Of a stretch of 54,573 nt of DNA, positions 16,379 through 24,559 are shown one piece after another. Below the pieces are notes generated by a model. The model had not been told where the DNA came from and ran no database searches. It saw only the letters and a list, made by a program, of their open reading frames with translations. The DNA lies in NCBI GenBank assembly GCA_005881825.1, contig VBEO01000059.1, positions 1-54,573 of the forward strand, read 5' to 3'. The stretch comes from Chloroflexota bacterium. GTDB lineage: Bacteria; Chloroflexota; Dormibacteria; Dormibacterales; Dormibacteraceae. The position numbers and the translations under genes are program-made. Positions within the stretch are counted from its first letter, which is position 1. The number at the start of each line of letters is the position of its first letter.

Positions 16379-16449
16379 AGATCGTGTGATTACACAGCGC
16401 TCCGCAAAAGCCACAGCAACGGCGTCCGGTTGGGTAACGTTCAGGGGGA

Positions 16450-17436
16450 GTGCAGGGGGTGCAGAAGCTCCCGCAGCGGCGCGCAGTGCGCGCCCAACGC
16501 GGAGCCGACAGCGAGCTGATCAGCGAGCTGCTGGCGCGCATCGACGAACTTCAGCGGGAGGTGCAGAGCGCGCGCCAGGCGGGCGCCGAGACCGGCCGCA
16601 GCATGCGCGCGCTGCTGGAGGCCGGAGAGGAGGCGCGGGTGCTGACCAACCCTGCCGGCGACGTCCTGGCGGCCGGCGAGGCCACCGGCGTCCTGCTGGG
16701 CGCGGACAGCCGCACCCTGCCGGGAGAGAACCTGTGGAGCCTGCTGGGGCTGGCGGCGCCCTGGTCGCCCACGGCCGGCCGCCGGGGGGTGAGCGGCCTG
16801 GCGATGCTGGCGGGGCCGGGCTCGGGCAGGCCCGTGCTGGTGGAGATGGCAAACGAGCCCGATCCCGGATCCACAGGCATCTACTGCTGGACCCTGACCG
16901 ACTTTTCCCGGCCTCTGCTGCCCGGCGAGTCGCGCCCGGTGACCGACCCGGCTCAGGCCCGCACCTGGTTACGCGCATATGCGGCGCTGATCGAGGTCAA
17001 CCAGGTCCTCGTCTCCGCCAGCGCCGACGAGCTGGAGCGGGCTCTGGAGCGAGTCCCCAACCGCGAGTCGGAGTCGGTGCTGCTGGACGTGCAGCTGGCG
17101 CGCCTGGTCTATCGGCGCCGGATCTGGCGGGGGATCCACGCACGCCTTACCGGGCTAACGGTCGATCGCAAGCAGGGGCTGCTGCGCAATGGGGGCCTGG
17201 ACACACGCATCAGCAGCCGCGAAGCGCAGCTGCTGGCGTTCCTGCTCGACCATCCCGGCGTGACCTTCAGCGCCGAGGCGCTGGTGACGCGAGCCTGGCA
17301 CTCGAACTACCTGGTCGCCGAGCAGCTGCGCACCTACGTCGTCCGCTGTCGCACGCGCCTATGCGAGGTCGACGCGCACTGCGAGATCGTGAACGTGCGC
17401 GGTCGCGGCTACCGGCTCGACTTCGAAGCGGCCTGA
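16450..17436 (+). CDS. PAS-like sensor with OmpR-type winged-helix DNA-binding domain
   Basis: 328 residues. A coiled-coil-like helix (about 20-60: SELISELLARIDELQREVQ) is followed by a PAS-like domain (about 63-150: VLTNPAGDVLAAGEATGVLLG). A linker helix follows, then a C-terminal Trans_reg_C winged helix (about 238-325) with ISSREAQLLAFLLDHPGVTFS, VAEQLRTYVVRCRTRL and VNVRGRGYRLDF. No receiver Asp is present, so it is not a response regulator but a one-component sensor. It is divergent from the KimA-like gene with about 70 bases between, so it is a candidate regulator of it. Start GTG 16450 has AGGGGG around it; GTG 16459 is an alternative. Confidence 0.75.
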   Translation: MQGVQKLPQRRAVRAQRGADSELISELLARIDELQREVQSARQAGAETGRSMRALLEAGEEARVLTNPAGDVLAAGEATGVLLGADSRTLPGENLWSLLGLAAPWSPTAGRRGVSGLAMLAGPGSGRPVLVEMANEPDPGSTGIYCWTLTDFSRPLLPGESRPVTDPAQARTWLRAYAALIEVNQVLVSASADELERALERVPNRESESVLLDVQLARLVYRRRIWRGIHARLTGLTVDRKQGLLRNGGLDTRISSREAQLLAFLLDHPGVTFSAEALVTRAWHSNYLVAEQLRTYVVRCRTRLCEVDAHCEIVNVRGRGYRLDFEAA

Positions 17437-17443
17437 GCAGGGT

Positions 17444-17467
17444 GGGGCGGGGCTCATGCCCGCCCCC
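17444..17467. terminator. convergent hairpin between regulator and BNR gene
   Basis: GGGGCGGGGC (17444-17453) pairs with GCCCGCCCCC (17458-17467) across a TCAT loop, allowing one bulged G. It lies in the 47-base gap between two stop codons and has no U-run, so it is a likely but non-classical terminator for both strands. Confidence 0.5.
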
Positions 17468-17483
17468 GGTTGCCGGCCGGCGG

Positions 17484-18524
17484 CTACGACAGAAAAGCGC
17501 TGAAGACGTCGGTCGGGTTGGTGTTGCTGGTCGGGTTGGTGTTGCTGCTCGCCGGGGCGCACAGAGGCTTTTTCGACCGGTACGGCGCGTCGCAGTTGGT
17601 CTTGACGAAGACGGCCAGGAATCCGCTGCCGCTGGGCTGCAGGCCCTCATAGTCGCCCAGGAAGAACCCCCGCGCCACCGAGGCCGTCGAGAGGTCGAAA
17701 GAGCCCGCGATGTGCTGCTCGCCGCCCCAGGTCACGCCAGCGTCGGTCGAGTACTCGACCCAGTAGTCGGTCGGCCAGTTGGCCGTCTGTCCGGCCTGCA
17801 GGTTGCGGCTGTCGTAGTAGGTCACGGCGACGCGGCCGCCGTTGACGGCCACGGTCGGAGTGAATGTCGGCAGCCCGCCGGCGGTGTGGATGTCCTGGGG
17901 GCCCGTCCAGGTCGCGCCACCGTCGCTGGACGTGACCAGCAGGATCGCGGGATCCATGGCGACCTCTTCTAGCCCGTCGCCCACACGCGCGGGCTTGCCG
18001 GTGTTGGGGTCGACCACCCCCAGGCTGTTGAAGGGCGCGATCACGTGCGGCTGCGTCCAGGTGGAGCCGCCGTCGGTCGACTTGACGAACGCCAGCTGCG
18101 CGTTGCTATGCGTGCCCTGGAAGGGGGTGTTGGGCTGAACGATCAGGTCGGTGAAGTCGTAGAGGTCGTCGTTGCGGGTGTCGACGACGATGATGTTTCC
18201 AATCGTCTGCGTCCGGTTGGCGGTGTTGATGATGACCTTGGCCTGGCTCCAGGTCTGTCCGCCGTCGATGGTCTTGGAGAAGTAGGCGGGGCCGGTGTAG
18301 GCCGCCGTGTGCGGGTTGTCGTCAGGGTTGTCCGTGGGCAGGATCAGCGTGTCCCAGACGGTATAGGCGGTCTGGTCGTTGATCGGGTCGGCGGTGGTCG
18401 CGTTCTTGTCGGTGCTCTGGTCAGCGGTCTGGAAGAAGGCTCCCGGGATCGGCTGGATGTGGTTCCAGGTCGCGCTGCCGTCGGTCGAGCTCGCCGCGAC
18501 GACCGCGTGCTGCGCCCGCTGCAC
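17484..18524 (-). pseudogene. BNR/sialidase-fold protein, 5'-truncated
   Basis: 347 residues in frame, with Asp-box repeats STDGSATW, TIDGGQTW, STDGGSTW, SSDGGATW and STDAGVTW spaced 50-80 residues apart, as in six-bladed BNR/sialidase-like propellers. The C-terminus ends in a low-complexity SNTNPTSNTNPTD tail. The N-terminus begins abruptly inside the first blade (AQHAVVAASSTDG) with no signal peptide, and a TGA stands in frame a few codons upstream. Immediately beyond lies the C-terminal stub of a TetR gene. I infer that a deletion removed the 5' ends of both genes. If GTG 18524 is used, a leaderless cytoplasmic fragment would be made; function is unlikely. Confidence 0.6.
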
Positions 18525-18532
18525 GCCGCAGG

Positions 18533-18701
18533 ATCACTCCGCGCCGGACTCGACTTCGACGAGGCGCTGGCGACCTTTTGCGCGCTGGCCAGCCCCGAAA
18601 GCTACTGGCTACTGACCGATGAGTTCGGCTGGTCGGCCGCCCGCTGGGAACGCTGGCTCGCCGGCTGCGGCGTCCGCCTGTTCGTCGAGGGTGGGCCATA
18701 A
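18533..18701 (+). pseudogene. C-terminal remnant of a TetR-family regulator
   Basis: The frame ending at 18701 reads LRAGLDFDEALATFCALASP followed by a YWLLTDEFGWSAARWERWLAG segment, which resembles the last ligand-domain helices of TetR/AcrR regulators. There is no DNA-binding domain and no start codon nearby; upstream, the same frame is antisense to the BNR gene. The remnant is about 55 residues and is not expected to be functional. It abuts the truncated 5' end of the BNR gene at about 18525-18535. Confidence 0.55.
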
Positions 18702-18709
18702 TCCCACCC
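18689..18709 (+). terminator. small hairpin over the TetR-remnant stop codon
   Basis: GGGTGGG (18689-18695) pairs with CCCACCC (18703-18709) with a 7-base loop that contains the TAA stop. It lies 5 bases before the next start codon, so it could equally influence initiation at 18714. Confidence 0.35.
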
Positions 18710-18713
18710 GGAT

Positions 18714-19403
18714 TTGGCGACCGAGATCCCGCCGGCGGCTAGAGATCCGGAATCGGCGTCCAGGCTGCAGATCCTGGCCACCGAGCACTGGAGCCTGCTG
18801 GCCACCCGCTCCCTGACCTACACCGAATCACTGGCCCGCGTGAACATTTTTCTGGCCGTCCTCTCGGGCGCCGTGATCGCGCTGGCGCTGGTGGCCCAGG
18901 TCGACCGCTTCGGCACCGCCTTCACCACGATCGCGATACCGGTGCTGTTCATCGTCCTCTTCACCGGCATCGTCACCATCTCCCGCCTGATGGACCTCAA
19001 CCGCGACGACTACCGGTGGATCATTGCCATGAACCGGCTCCGCCACGGGTACCTGGACCTGCACCCTGAGCTGGCGCCCAACTTCATGACCAGCCCCTAC
19101 GACGACATCCAGGGCGCGCTGCGGACTCTGGGCATCGAACGCCAGGCCAGCCGCGGCACGCTGGCCTCGATCTTCCATCTGCCCCAGACCCTGCCCGGCC
19201 TGCTGGGCGTGATCGTCGCCGCGGTGGGCGCGGCCATCGCCGCCCTGGCCGTCCGCACGGCGGCCAGCTCGGCCCCGGCCATGGGCCTGGCCGCGGCCCT
19301 CGGCTTCGTGCTGGTCCTGGCCTGGATGACGATTTGGAACCGGCGCTCGTTCAAAGGCCCCTACCCCAGCCTGGAACCCCACTTCCCGACCCCGGTGGAC
19401 TGA
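18714..19403 (+). CDS. four-helix membrane protein of unknown function
   Basis: 229 residues from a TTG start. Hydrophobic helices are at about 43-62 (VNIFLAVLSGAVIALALVAQ), 69-91 (TTIAIPVLFIVLFTGIVTI), 160-182 and 189-210. Between helices 2 and 3 lies a soluble loop of about 70 residues (NRDDYRWIIAMNRLRHGYLD, TSPYDDIQGALRTLGI). A short acidic N-terminus precedes the conserved-looking EHWSLLATRSLTYTESLARVN. I recognise no named family. It directly precedes the lipid-kinase-like gene with no gap, so it may belong to the same operon. Confidence 0.65.
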   Translation: MATEIPPAARDPESASRLQILATEHWSLLATRSLTYTESLARVNIFLAVLSGAVIALALVAQVDRFGTAFTTIAIPVLFIVLFTGIVTISRLMDLNRDDYRWIIAMNRLRHGYLDLHPELAPNFMTSPYDDIQGALRTLGIERQASRGTLASIFHLPQTLPGLLGVIVAAVGAAIAALAVRTAASSAPAMGLAAALGFVLVLAWMTIWNRRSFKGPYPSLEPHFPTPVD

Positions 19404-19415
19404 ACGGCCGGAACG

Positions 19416-20264
19416 CTGCTCGTCGGCAACCGCAGCGCCGGCACCGGCCTGGGCGAGGACCTGCTGCAGGAGCTGGCCGGGATCCTTGCGGCCGAGCTGA
19501 TATTGGTTGCCAACCATGTAGATGTAAGGCAGGCAACCAATGGCTGGCTGGCCACCAATCCACAGGGCTCGGTGGTGCTTGCGGCCGGCGGCGGCGGCAC
19601 CCTCCGAGCAGTGGTCGAGGGCGTGCTCGGGCACTCCGAACCGGTGCGCATCGGCGGCCTCCGCCTGGGCTCCGGCAACGTCATCCCCCGCCGCTACGGA
19701 ATTCCCCGAGACCCGCGGGCGGCGGCGCGCGCGATGCGGGCGAGCATCGACGCCCACCGCACCCGCCCTTGCGCGGTGATCCGCTGCGAGTTCGGGGGCC
19801 AGGAGACCCCGCGCCACGGCATCACGATGTGCGGGCTCGGCCACTTCGGGCGCACCTCCGGCGACCTGGTGCGCTTCCACGCTCGGGCCGGCGAGCTGCG
19901 CCGGGCGGCCGCCCGGCTGATCCCGCTGGAACGGCTGAACGATGCCGAATACGTGTCATCCTTTCTCGCCCGCATGGCTGTGGCCGCCCTGGTTCCTTCC
20001 TCGTGCGAACTGGTCCGCTGCCGCGGCCACAGCTTCCGGCTGCTGGCGGGAGTGGTGCTCACGACCAGGGACCGGGCCGACCTCCGCTACCACCTGGTCC
20101 CCCGCTACGGCCGGCCCCTCAGCGGGCGCCTGCAGCCCGGCGAGCAGCTCAGCCTCGAGCTCGCCGACCGCCGCCAGACCGAGTTCTTCCTCGATGAGGA
20201 CCCCGAGCTGGCGACCGGCGCGATCAGGATCACCGCCGCCGGCACCCTTGACTTCGTGGCGTGA
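19416..20264 (+). CDS. diacylglycerol kinase-like protein with altered catalytic motif
   Basis: About 282 residues. The N-terminus LLVGNRSAGTG is the NP-x-(S/A)G-x-G strand-loop of the DAGK/lipid-kinase fold. GSVVLAAGGGGTLRAVVEGV stands where the family has GGDGT, so the Asp of that motif is Gly here. IGGLRLGSGNVIPRRYGIPRDP takes the place of the usual PLGTxND-A block. The C-terminal part is a beta-sandwich-like domain. The first canonical start (TTG 19503) would remove the glycine-rich strand. The frame is open back to a TGA at 19401, so initiation is probably at CTG 19416 or another near-cognate codon. It may bind rather than phosphorylate a lipid. GTGA overlap couples it to the next gene. 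Confidence 0.6.
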   Translation: MLVGNRSAGTGLGEDLLQELAGILAAELILVANHVDVRQATNGWLATNPQGSVVLAAGGGGTLRAVVEGVLGHSEPVRIGGLRLGSGNVIPRRYGIPRDPRAAARAMRASIDAHRTRPCAVIRCEFGGQETPRHGITMCGLGHFGRTSGDLVRFHARAGELRRAAARLIPLERLNDAEYVSSFLARMAVAALVPSSCELVRCRGHSFRLLAGVVLTTRDRADLRYHLVPRYGRPLSGRLQPGEQLSLELADRRQTEFFLDEDPELATGAIRITAAGTLDFVA

Positions 20265-21970
20265 CTCTCACGGTCGCCGTGCTCGGCATCGACGGCAGCG
20301 GCAAGAGCTCGCTGGCCCAGGCCTTGCCCGTGGTCCTGGCCGCCGAGCTGGAGATCGCGGCCGGAGCAGCCGGCGACGACTACTGGGTCTACGGCCCCGA
20401 CCAGGACCACCTGGCGCCGCACTTCCACCCCCGGGGGATGCCGCTGGCCGCCCGACTGAGCCGGCTGACCCGGCGCTGGGCCAAGAGGAGCGCCGGCAAC
20501 CCGCGTCTCTATCCCTATCTGAAGCTCGCCCAGATGCTCTTCCAGGACGACGCCGCGGTCGCCATCGGCCGCAGGTACCGGACCGCCGCCATGGTCTGCG
20601 ACGGCAACCTGCTCCTTTCCGCCACCGGCCGGGCGGGCAACTACCGCACGCGCCGGGAGCGTGCCACGCCGGCGGACATCGCAGCCGCCTACCGGCACCT
20701 TCTCAGCAGCAGCCCCCTCGACGTCGAGGCCGCCTCGCGGCTGCCGGCGCTGGGCACCGCTGCCACCGTCTCGCGCTGGCTGCGCCGGATCGGGTTCGAC
20801 GGCGTCTGGCTGCCGGACGCGGTGATCTTCCTGGACCTGCCGCCCACGATCGCGCTGCAGCGCATCGGCCACCGCGGCCAGCACGTCGACGCGCACGAGA
20901 ACCTGGCCGACATGACGCACGCACGCGAGAGCTATGTCAAGGCGGTGGCCGCTTATACGCAGATCACCGGCCGCCAGGCCTGCGTCATCGACGCCGAGGG
21001 CAAGACACCGGGCGAGATCCTCCGCATCGCCTTCGCCTACCTGCAGCCGCAGCTGGCCAGAGCGTCTGAGGCCGCCCGCCAGCGGGTCCTCGGCACCAGC
21101 CCGGACGCCGGTCTGAAGACCGCGCTCAACCCCGGCTACGTCTTCCGCTACCTGCTGCCGCGCTTCTTCAGCGGCGCCTGGCGGGAGCTGACCTTCCCGC
21201 TCTCGGGCACCGGCCGGCAGCTGCTCGCCGAGGGCTACTCGGCCGGCGTCATGCGCGTCATCTACGACCACGACCGGCAAGCCCAGGGCATCCTGGACCG
21301 CGTCTTCTTCGGCTATCCGCTGCATCGCGCGGTCTACGACCGGCTCCAGATCCTCGTCGATCGCCTGCGGCCGGAGCTGGAGGCTCGCCTGCGCCGCCGG
21401 GGGCGGCTGCGCATCTTCAGCGCGCCCAGCGGCTTCGCCTACGACCTCATCCGGCCCCTGGAAGCGATCATCGCCGCCGATCCCGGGGCGGCCCGGCGCA
21501 TCGAGCTGGTGGCCGCCGACCTCGATCCCCACGGCGTGCTGGCGCCGGAGCTCAAGGCTCGCGCCGACCGGCTGGGCGTCAAGTTCAGGATGATCCTGGG
21601 CGACATCACCGCCGAAGCCACCCGTGCTGAGATCGCCAGCGGCGGTCCCTACCAGGTGGCGCTCTTCGTCGGCCTCTCCAGCTGGCTGCCCAAGCCTCTC
21701 ACGGTCGCCCACCTGACCTGGCTGCGCGGGCAGCTCGCGCCCGACGCAGTCCTGGTCACCGACTGCTTCTCCGCGGACACTTACGCCGAGGGCGGGCGCT
21801 ATGCCGGCTATCGCGCCAGCTACTACTCGCCGGCCGCCTACCAGGCGCTCCTGGAGTGGTGCGGTTACGCCGGGCTGGAGGCGGTCGCGACCTCAGGCCG
21901 GGACCGCATCAACCACGTCTTCCTCAGCCGAGCTCGGGCCGGACGGCGGGAGCCCGCCAGAACCGGCTAG
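20261..21970 (+). CDS. P-loop nucleotide kinase-like domain fused to a class I methyltransferase-like domain
   Basis: 569 residues. Residues 1-255 look like a thymidylate-kinase-type P-loop protein: VAVLGIDGSGKSSLAQALP (Walker A, about 5-23), a DGNLLLSATG segment, and VIFLDLPPTIALQRIGHRG, where the DLPP strand and Arg-rich lid are typical. Residues about 285-560 resemble an uncommon methyltransferase (PF12147-like): FSGAWRELTFPLSGTGRQLLAEGYSAGVMRVIYDHD, then LRIFSAPSGFAYDLIRPLEAI in place of motif I, ELVAADLDPHGVLAPELKARAD, and FVGLSSWLPKPL. GTG overlaps the DAGK-like stop, so the pair probably acts together on a phosphorylated, methylated metabolite. That is inference. The 3' 47 bases overlap the convergent DoxX gene. 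Confidence 0.65.
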   Translation: MTLTVAVLGIDGSGKSSLAQALPVVLAAELEIAAGAAGDDYWVYGPDQDHLAPHFHPRGMPLAARLSRLTRRWAKRSAGNPRLYPYLKLAQMLFQDDAAVAIGRRYRTAAMVCDGNLLLSATGRAGNYRTRRERATPADIAAAYRHLLSSSPLDVEAASRLPALGTAATVSRWLRRIGFDGVWLPDAVIFLDLPPTIALQRIGHRGQHVDAHENLADMTHARESYVKAVAAYTQITGRQACVIDAEGKTPGEILRIAFAYLQPQLARASEAARQRVLGTSPDAGLKTALNPGYVFRYLLPRFFSGAWRELTFPLSGTGRQLLAEGYSAGVMRVIYDHDRQAQGILDRVFFGYPLHRAVYDRLQILVDRLRPELEARLRRRGRLRIFSAPSGFAYDLIRPLEAIIAADPGAARRIELVAADLDPHGVLAPELKARADRLGVKFRMILGDITAEATRAEIASGGPYQVALFVGLSSWLPKPLTVAHLTWLRGQLAPDAVLVTDCFSADTYAEGGRYAGYRASYYSPAAYQALLEWCGYAGLEAVATSGRDRINHVFLSRARAGRREPARTG

Positions 21971-22436
21971 CCAGCGCGCTCCCGGCGCCCAGCACCACCA
22001 GCACAAGCCCCACCAAGACGGTCAGCGGCTCCGGCATCCGGAAGCCGAGCAGCTGATCGATGGCCACCAGGCCGGGTCCGGCCAGGCCCATCGCCAGCAT
22101 CGAGCCGAGCATCACGAACGGGAACTCGAAGCCGCCCTTGCTGTTGAAGAAGCCTTTGGACCAGTGCACGGTCGCGATCGCCACCAGCATGGAGCCGATC
22201 CCCAGCAGCGGCCCCGCCGGCCAGAGCAGGCCCAGCGCGATCAGCAGCCCGCCGGCGAGCTCCGACAAGCCCGCGACCCAGGCCCAGGCGCGCGCCGGCT
22301 TGATGCCCATCGAGCCCAAGCCCTTCGCGAAACCCTCGATGCGCGGGCCACCGAACCAGCCCAGCACCTTCTGGGCACCGTGCGCGGCGAGCGTCAGTCC
22401 GACGACGATGCGCAGGATGAGCAACGCGATGTCCAT
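21924..22436 (-). CDS. DoxX-family membrane protein
   Basis: 170 residues with four predicted helices. The N-terminal LLILRIVVGLTLAAHGAQKVLGWFGG is the DoxX signature (R-x-x-x-G, HG-x-QK), followed by GLSELAGGLLIALGL and an HWSKGFFNSKGGFEFPF loop. DoxX proteins accompany redox and detoxification systems in many bacteria; partner unknown here. The ATG (22434-22436 on the minus strand) shares the tetranucleotide CATG with the ATG of the divergent aminotransferase gene. Confidence 0.85.
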   Translation of the reverse strand: MDIALLILRIVVGLTLAAHGAQKVLGWFGGPRIEGFAKGLGSMGIKPARAWAWVAGLSELAGGLLIALGLLWPAGPLLGIGSMLVAIATVHWSKGFFNSKGGFEFPFVMLGSMLAMGLAGPGLVAIDQLLGFRMPEPLTVLVGLVLVVLGAGSALASRFWRAPAVRPELG

Positions 22437-23607
22437 GACTCCAACCTACCCCCTACCGGTTGAATCTATTCGCGAGCAGCTGCCCAGCACCCGAGCTGCG
22501 GCCTACCTCAACACCGGCACCGCCGGCCCCATCCCGGCGTTATCCGCGGCCGCCATGGCCGAGGAGGCGCGGGCCGAGCTGGAGACCGGCCGCATCCATC
22601 CCACCGGTTTCGGGCTTCTGCGGGAGCGCATCAGCGCCCTGCGCGCCGAGCTGGCCGCGCTGGTCGGGGCCGAGCCCGCGGCGGCCGCGCTGACTCAGGG
22701 CACCACCGCGGGCATGAACATCGCCGTCGCCGGTCTGGACTGGAAGCCCGGTGACGAGGTCGTCACCACCACCCAGGAGCACGGCGGCGCCTTGCTGCCG
22801 CTTTACGTCCTGCACCGGCGGCACGGCGTCAAGGTCAGCTTCGCCGACGTCGGCAACGGCGAGGCGGGTCGCGCGCTGGAAGCGCTGGGCCGGGCGATCC
22901 GGCCGGGCGTCAAGGCCGTCGTCCTCTCTCACGTCCTGTACACGACCGGCGCCACGCTGCCCCTGAAGGAAATCAGCGACCTGGCGCACGCCGCCGGCTG
23001 CCTGGTGATCGTCGACGGCGCCCAGTCGGTGGGAGCCATCCCGGTCGACGCTCCGAGCCTGGGCGCAGACGCCTACGCCTTTTCCGGCCAGAAGTGGCTA
23101 TGCGGTCCGGAGTCGACCGGCGGCCTGTACATCGCGCCGCAGGCCCTGGAGCGCTTCGAGCCCACCTTCATCAGCTTCATGGGCGTCGACCACGACCGCT
23201 ACCGCTGGGACGATCCCTCCGTGCTGCCGGTCAGCCCGGGGGCTGCGCGCTTCGAGTTCGCGCTTCCCTACCGCCCCAGCGTGGCCGGGCTGCTGGCCTC
23301 GTTGACGTGGGTGCGCGACCAGGTCGGGCGCGACGGCGCCCTGCGCCAGATCGGCGAGAACGCGCACTACTGCTGGGAGCGCGCGCAGGAGGTGCCCGGG
23401 GCCGAAGTGCTCACCCCGGGCGGCCAGCTCTCAGGCCTGATCGCGGTCAGGGTGGCGGGCCAGGACCCGGTGAAGACCGTCGAGAGGCTCGCCGCCGAGG
23501 GGGTGCTGATCCGCATGATCCCCGAGAATGGCGCGCTCCGGATCTCGACCGGCTTCTACAACACGCCGGAGGAGATCGACCGGACTCTGCAGATGATCGG
23601 GTCGTAA
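22435..23607 (+). CDS. PLP-dependent class V aminotransferase-like enzyme
   Basis: 390 residues. AAYLNTGTAGPIPALSAAAM opens the fold as in cysteine desulfurase/isopenicillin epimerase relatives. LTQGTTAGMNIAVAGLDWKPGDEVVTT binds the cofactor phosphate, HVLYTTGATLPLKEI and VDGAQSVGAIPV carry the Asp that contacts the pyridine N, and AYAFSGQKWLCGPESTGGLYI holds the Schiff-base Lys. A C-terminal domain (ERLAAEGVLIRMIPENGALRIS) is complete. No active-site Cys loop typical of a true desulfurase is obvious. Likely an aminotransferase, epimerase or kynureninase-type enzyme. ATG 22435 fits the conserved N-terminus. Confidence 0.8.
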   Translation: MTPTYPLPVESIREQLPSTRAAAYLNTGTAGPIPALSAAAMAEEARAELETGRIHPTGFGLLRERISALRAELAALVGAEPAAAALTQGTTAGMNIAVAGLDWKPGDEVVTTTQEHGGALLPLYVLHRRHGVKVSFADVGNGEAGRALEALGRAIRPGVKAVVLSHVLYTTGATLPLKEISDLAHAAGCLVIVDGAQSVGAIPVDAPSLGADAYAFSGQKWLCGPESTGGLYIAPQALERFEPTFISFMGVDHDRYRWDDPSVLPVSPGAARFEFALPYRPSVAGLLASLTWVRDQVGRDGALRQIGENAHYCWERAQEVPGAEVLTPGGQLSGLIAVRVAGQDPVKTVERLAAEGVLIRMIPENGALRISTGFYNTPEEIDRTLQMIGS

Positions 23608-23619
23608 CGTGCCGACTCA

Positions 23620-24096
23620 GTGAACCTGATGCGCGACGCCGGTCGCGGCCTGCTGGCCGGGACCATGGCCACGGTCGGGATGAGCGCGCTGATGCTGGCC
23701 GGGCGGCGGGCGGGGCTCTTGGGCAAGATGCCGCCCGAGAAGATCACCGCCCATCTGCTCGACCGCCTGGGACTCCGCCACGACCGCGAAACCCAGGATC
23801 TGCTCGCCACGCTGCTGCACGTCGGTTTCGGCGCCCTCGCGGGCGCCGGCTTCGAGGTCGCCCGCCGGCGCCTGCGGCCGCCCCTGCCGCGCCTGCTACA
23901 GGGTCTCGCCTTCGGCACCGCGGTTTGGACCGTGAGCTACGCGGGCTGGGTGCCCGCGCTCGGAATCATGGCGCCGCCGAATCGCGACCGGCCCGGCCGG
24001 CCGGCCGTGATGCTGGCGGCGCACTGGGTCTACGGCGCGCTGCTGGCGCTGCTCAGCGGCCCCCAGAACCCAGCAGCTCGACGCCGAGGTCGATAG
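23620..24096 (+). CDS. small membrane protein (DUF1440/YagU-like)
   Basis: 158 residues, GTG start 12 bases after the aminotransferase stop. Glycine-rich helices at about 9-27 (LLAGTMATVGMSALMLAGR), 64-82, 93-111 and 127-147. The pattern AGTMATVGMSALM and LGKMPPEKITAHLL resembles DUF1440-type proteins, but I am not certain. The stop lies 44 bases inside the convergent pncC gene, and the last 10 residues (Pro/Arg-rich) are read-through. Function unknown. Confidence 0.6.
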   Translation: MNLMRDAGRGLLAGTMATVGMSALMLAGRRAGLLGKMPPEKITAHLLDRLGLRHDRETQDLLATLLHVGFGALAGAGFEVARRRLRPPLPRLLQGLAFGTAVWTVSYAGWVPALGIMAPPNRDRPGRPAVMLAAHWVYGALLALLSGPQNPAARRRGR

Positions 24097-24550
24097 CCGC
24101 TTCCACGGCGGCCACCCGGTTGCTGGCGCGGCCCCCGCCGAAGCGATGCTCGCGCACCTCGGTGCGGCCCGCCACGGCCGCGCCCACGTAGATCAGGCCC
24201 ACCGGCTTGCCCTCCTGCCCGTCGGGCCCGGCCACCCCGGTGACCGAGAGGCCGAGCGTGGTGCCGAACCGTTCGCGGGCAGCTTCAGCCATCAGCGCGG
24301 CCACCTCCGGGCTGACCGCGCCCTTCTCCTCGAGCAGGGCGCGCGGGATGCTCAGCAGCCGCTCCTTGGCGTCATAGGTGTAGGTCAGAAAGCCACCCTC
24401 GAACACCTCGGAGGCGCCCGGAAGGTCGGTGAGCGTGGCGCCCAGTAGGCCGCCGGTGCAGGACTCGGCCACCGAGACGGTGCCCTGCACCGCCTTCAGG
24501 CGCTCGCCCAAAGGCGCCATCAAGGGCGCGAACGAGGACCCTTCGACCAA
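24053..24550 (-). CDS. pncC: CinA C-terminal family nicotinamide-nucleotide amidase
   Basis: 165 residues, the normal size for a stand-alone PncC. VSVAESCTGGLLGATLTDLPGAS contains the catalytic Ser and the TGG loop, FEGGFLTYTYDAKERLL follows, and LGLSVTGVAGPDGQEGKPVGLIYVG is the family's most conserved block. It deamidates nicotinamide mononucleotide to nicotinate mononucleotide in pyridine-nucleotide recycling, in the cytoplasm. The start follows nine bases after the downstream end of the yihY-like gene on the same strand, so the two may be co-transcribed. Confidence 0.9.
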   Translation of the reverse strand: MVEGSSFAPLMAPLGERLKAVQGTVSVAESCTGGLLGATLTDLPGASEVFEGGFLTYTYDAKERLLSIPRALLEEKGAVSPEVAALMAEAARERFGTTLGLSVTGVAGPDGQEGKPVGLIYVGAAVAGRTEVREHRFGGGRASNRVAAVEAAIDLGVELLGSGGR

Positions 24551-24559
24551 GCTCCGCCG

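Noticed and set aside
16381..16396. TGTG-ATTA-CACA upstream of the KimA-like gene as a CRP-type site
   Set aside because: Arms are only four bases and the spacer is shorter than the CRP consensus TGTGA-N6-TCACA; no second site supports it.
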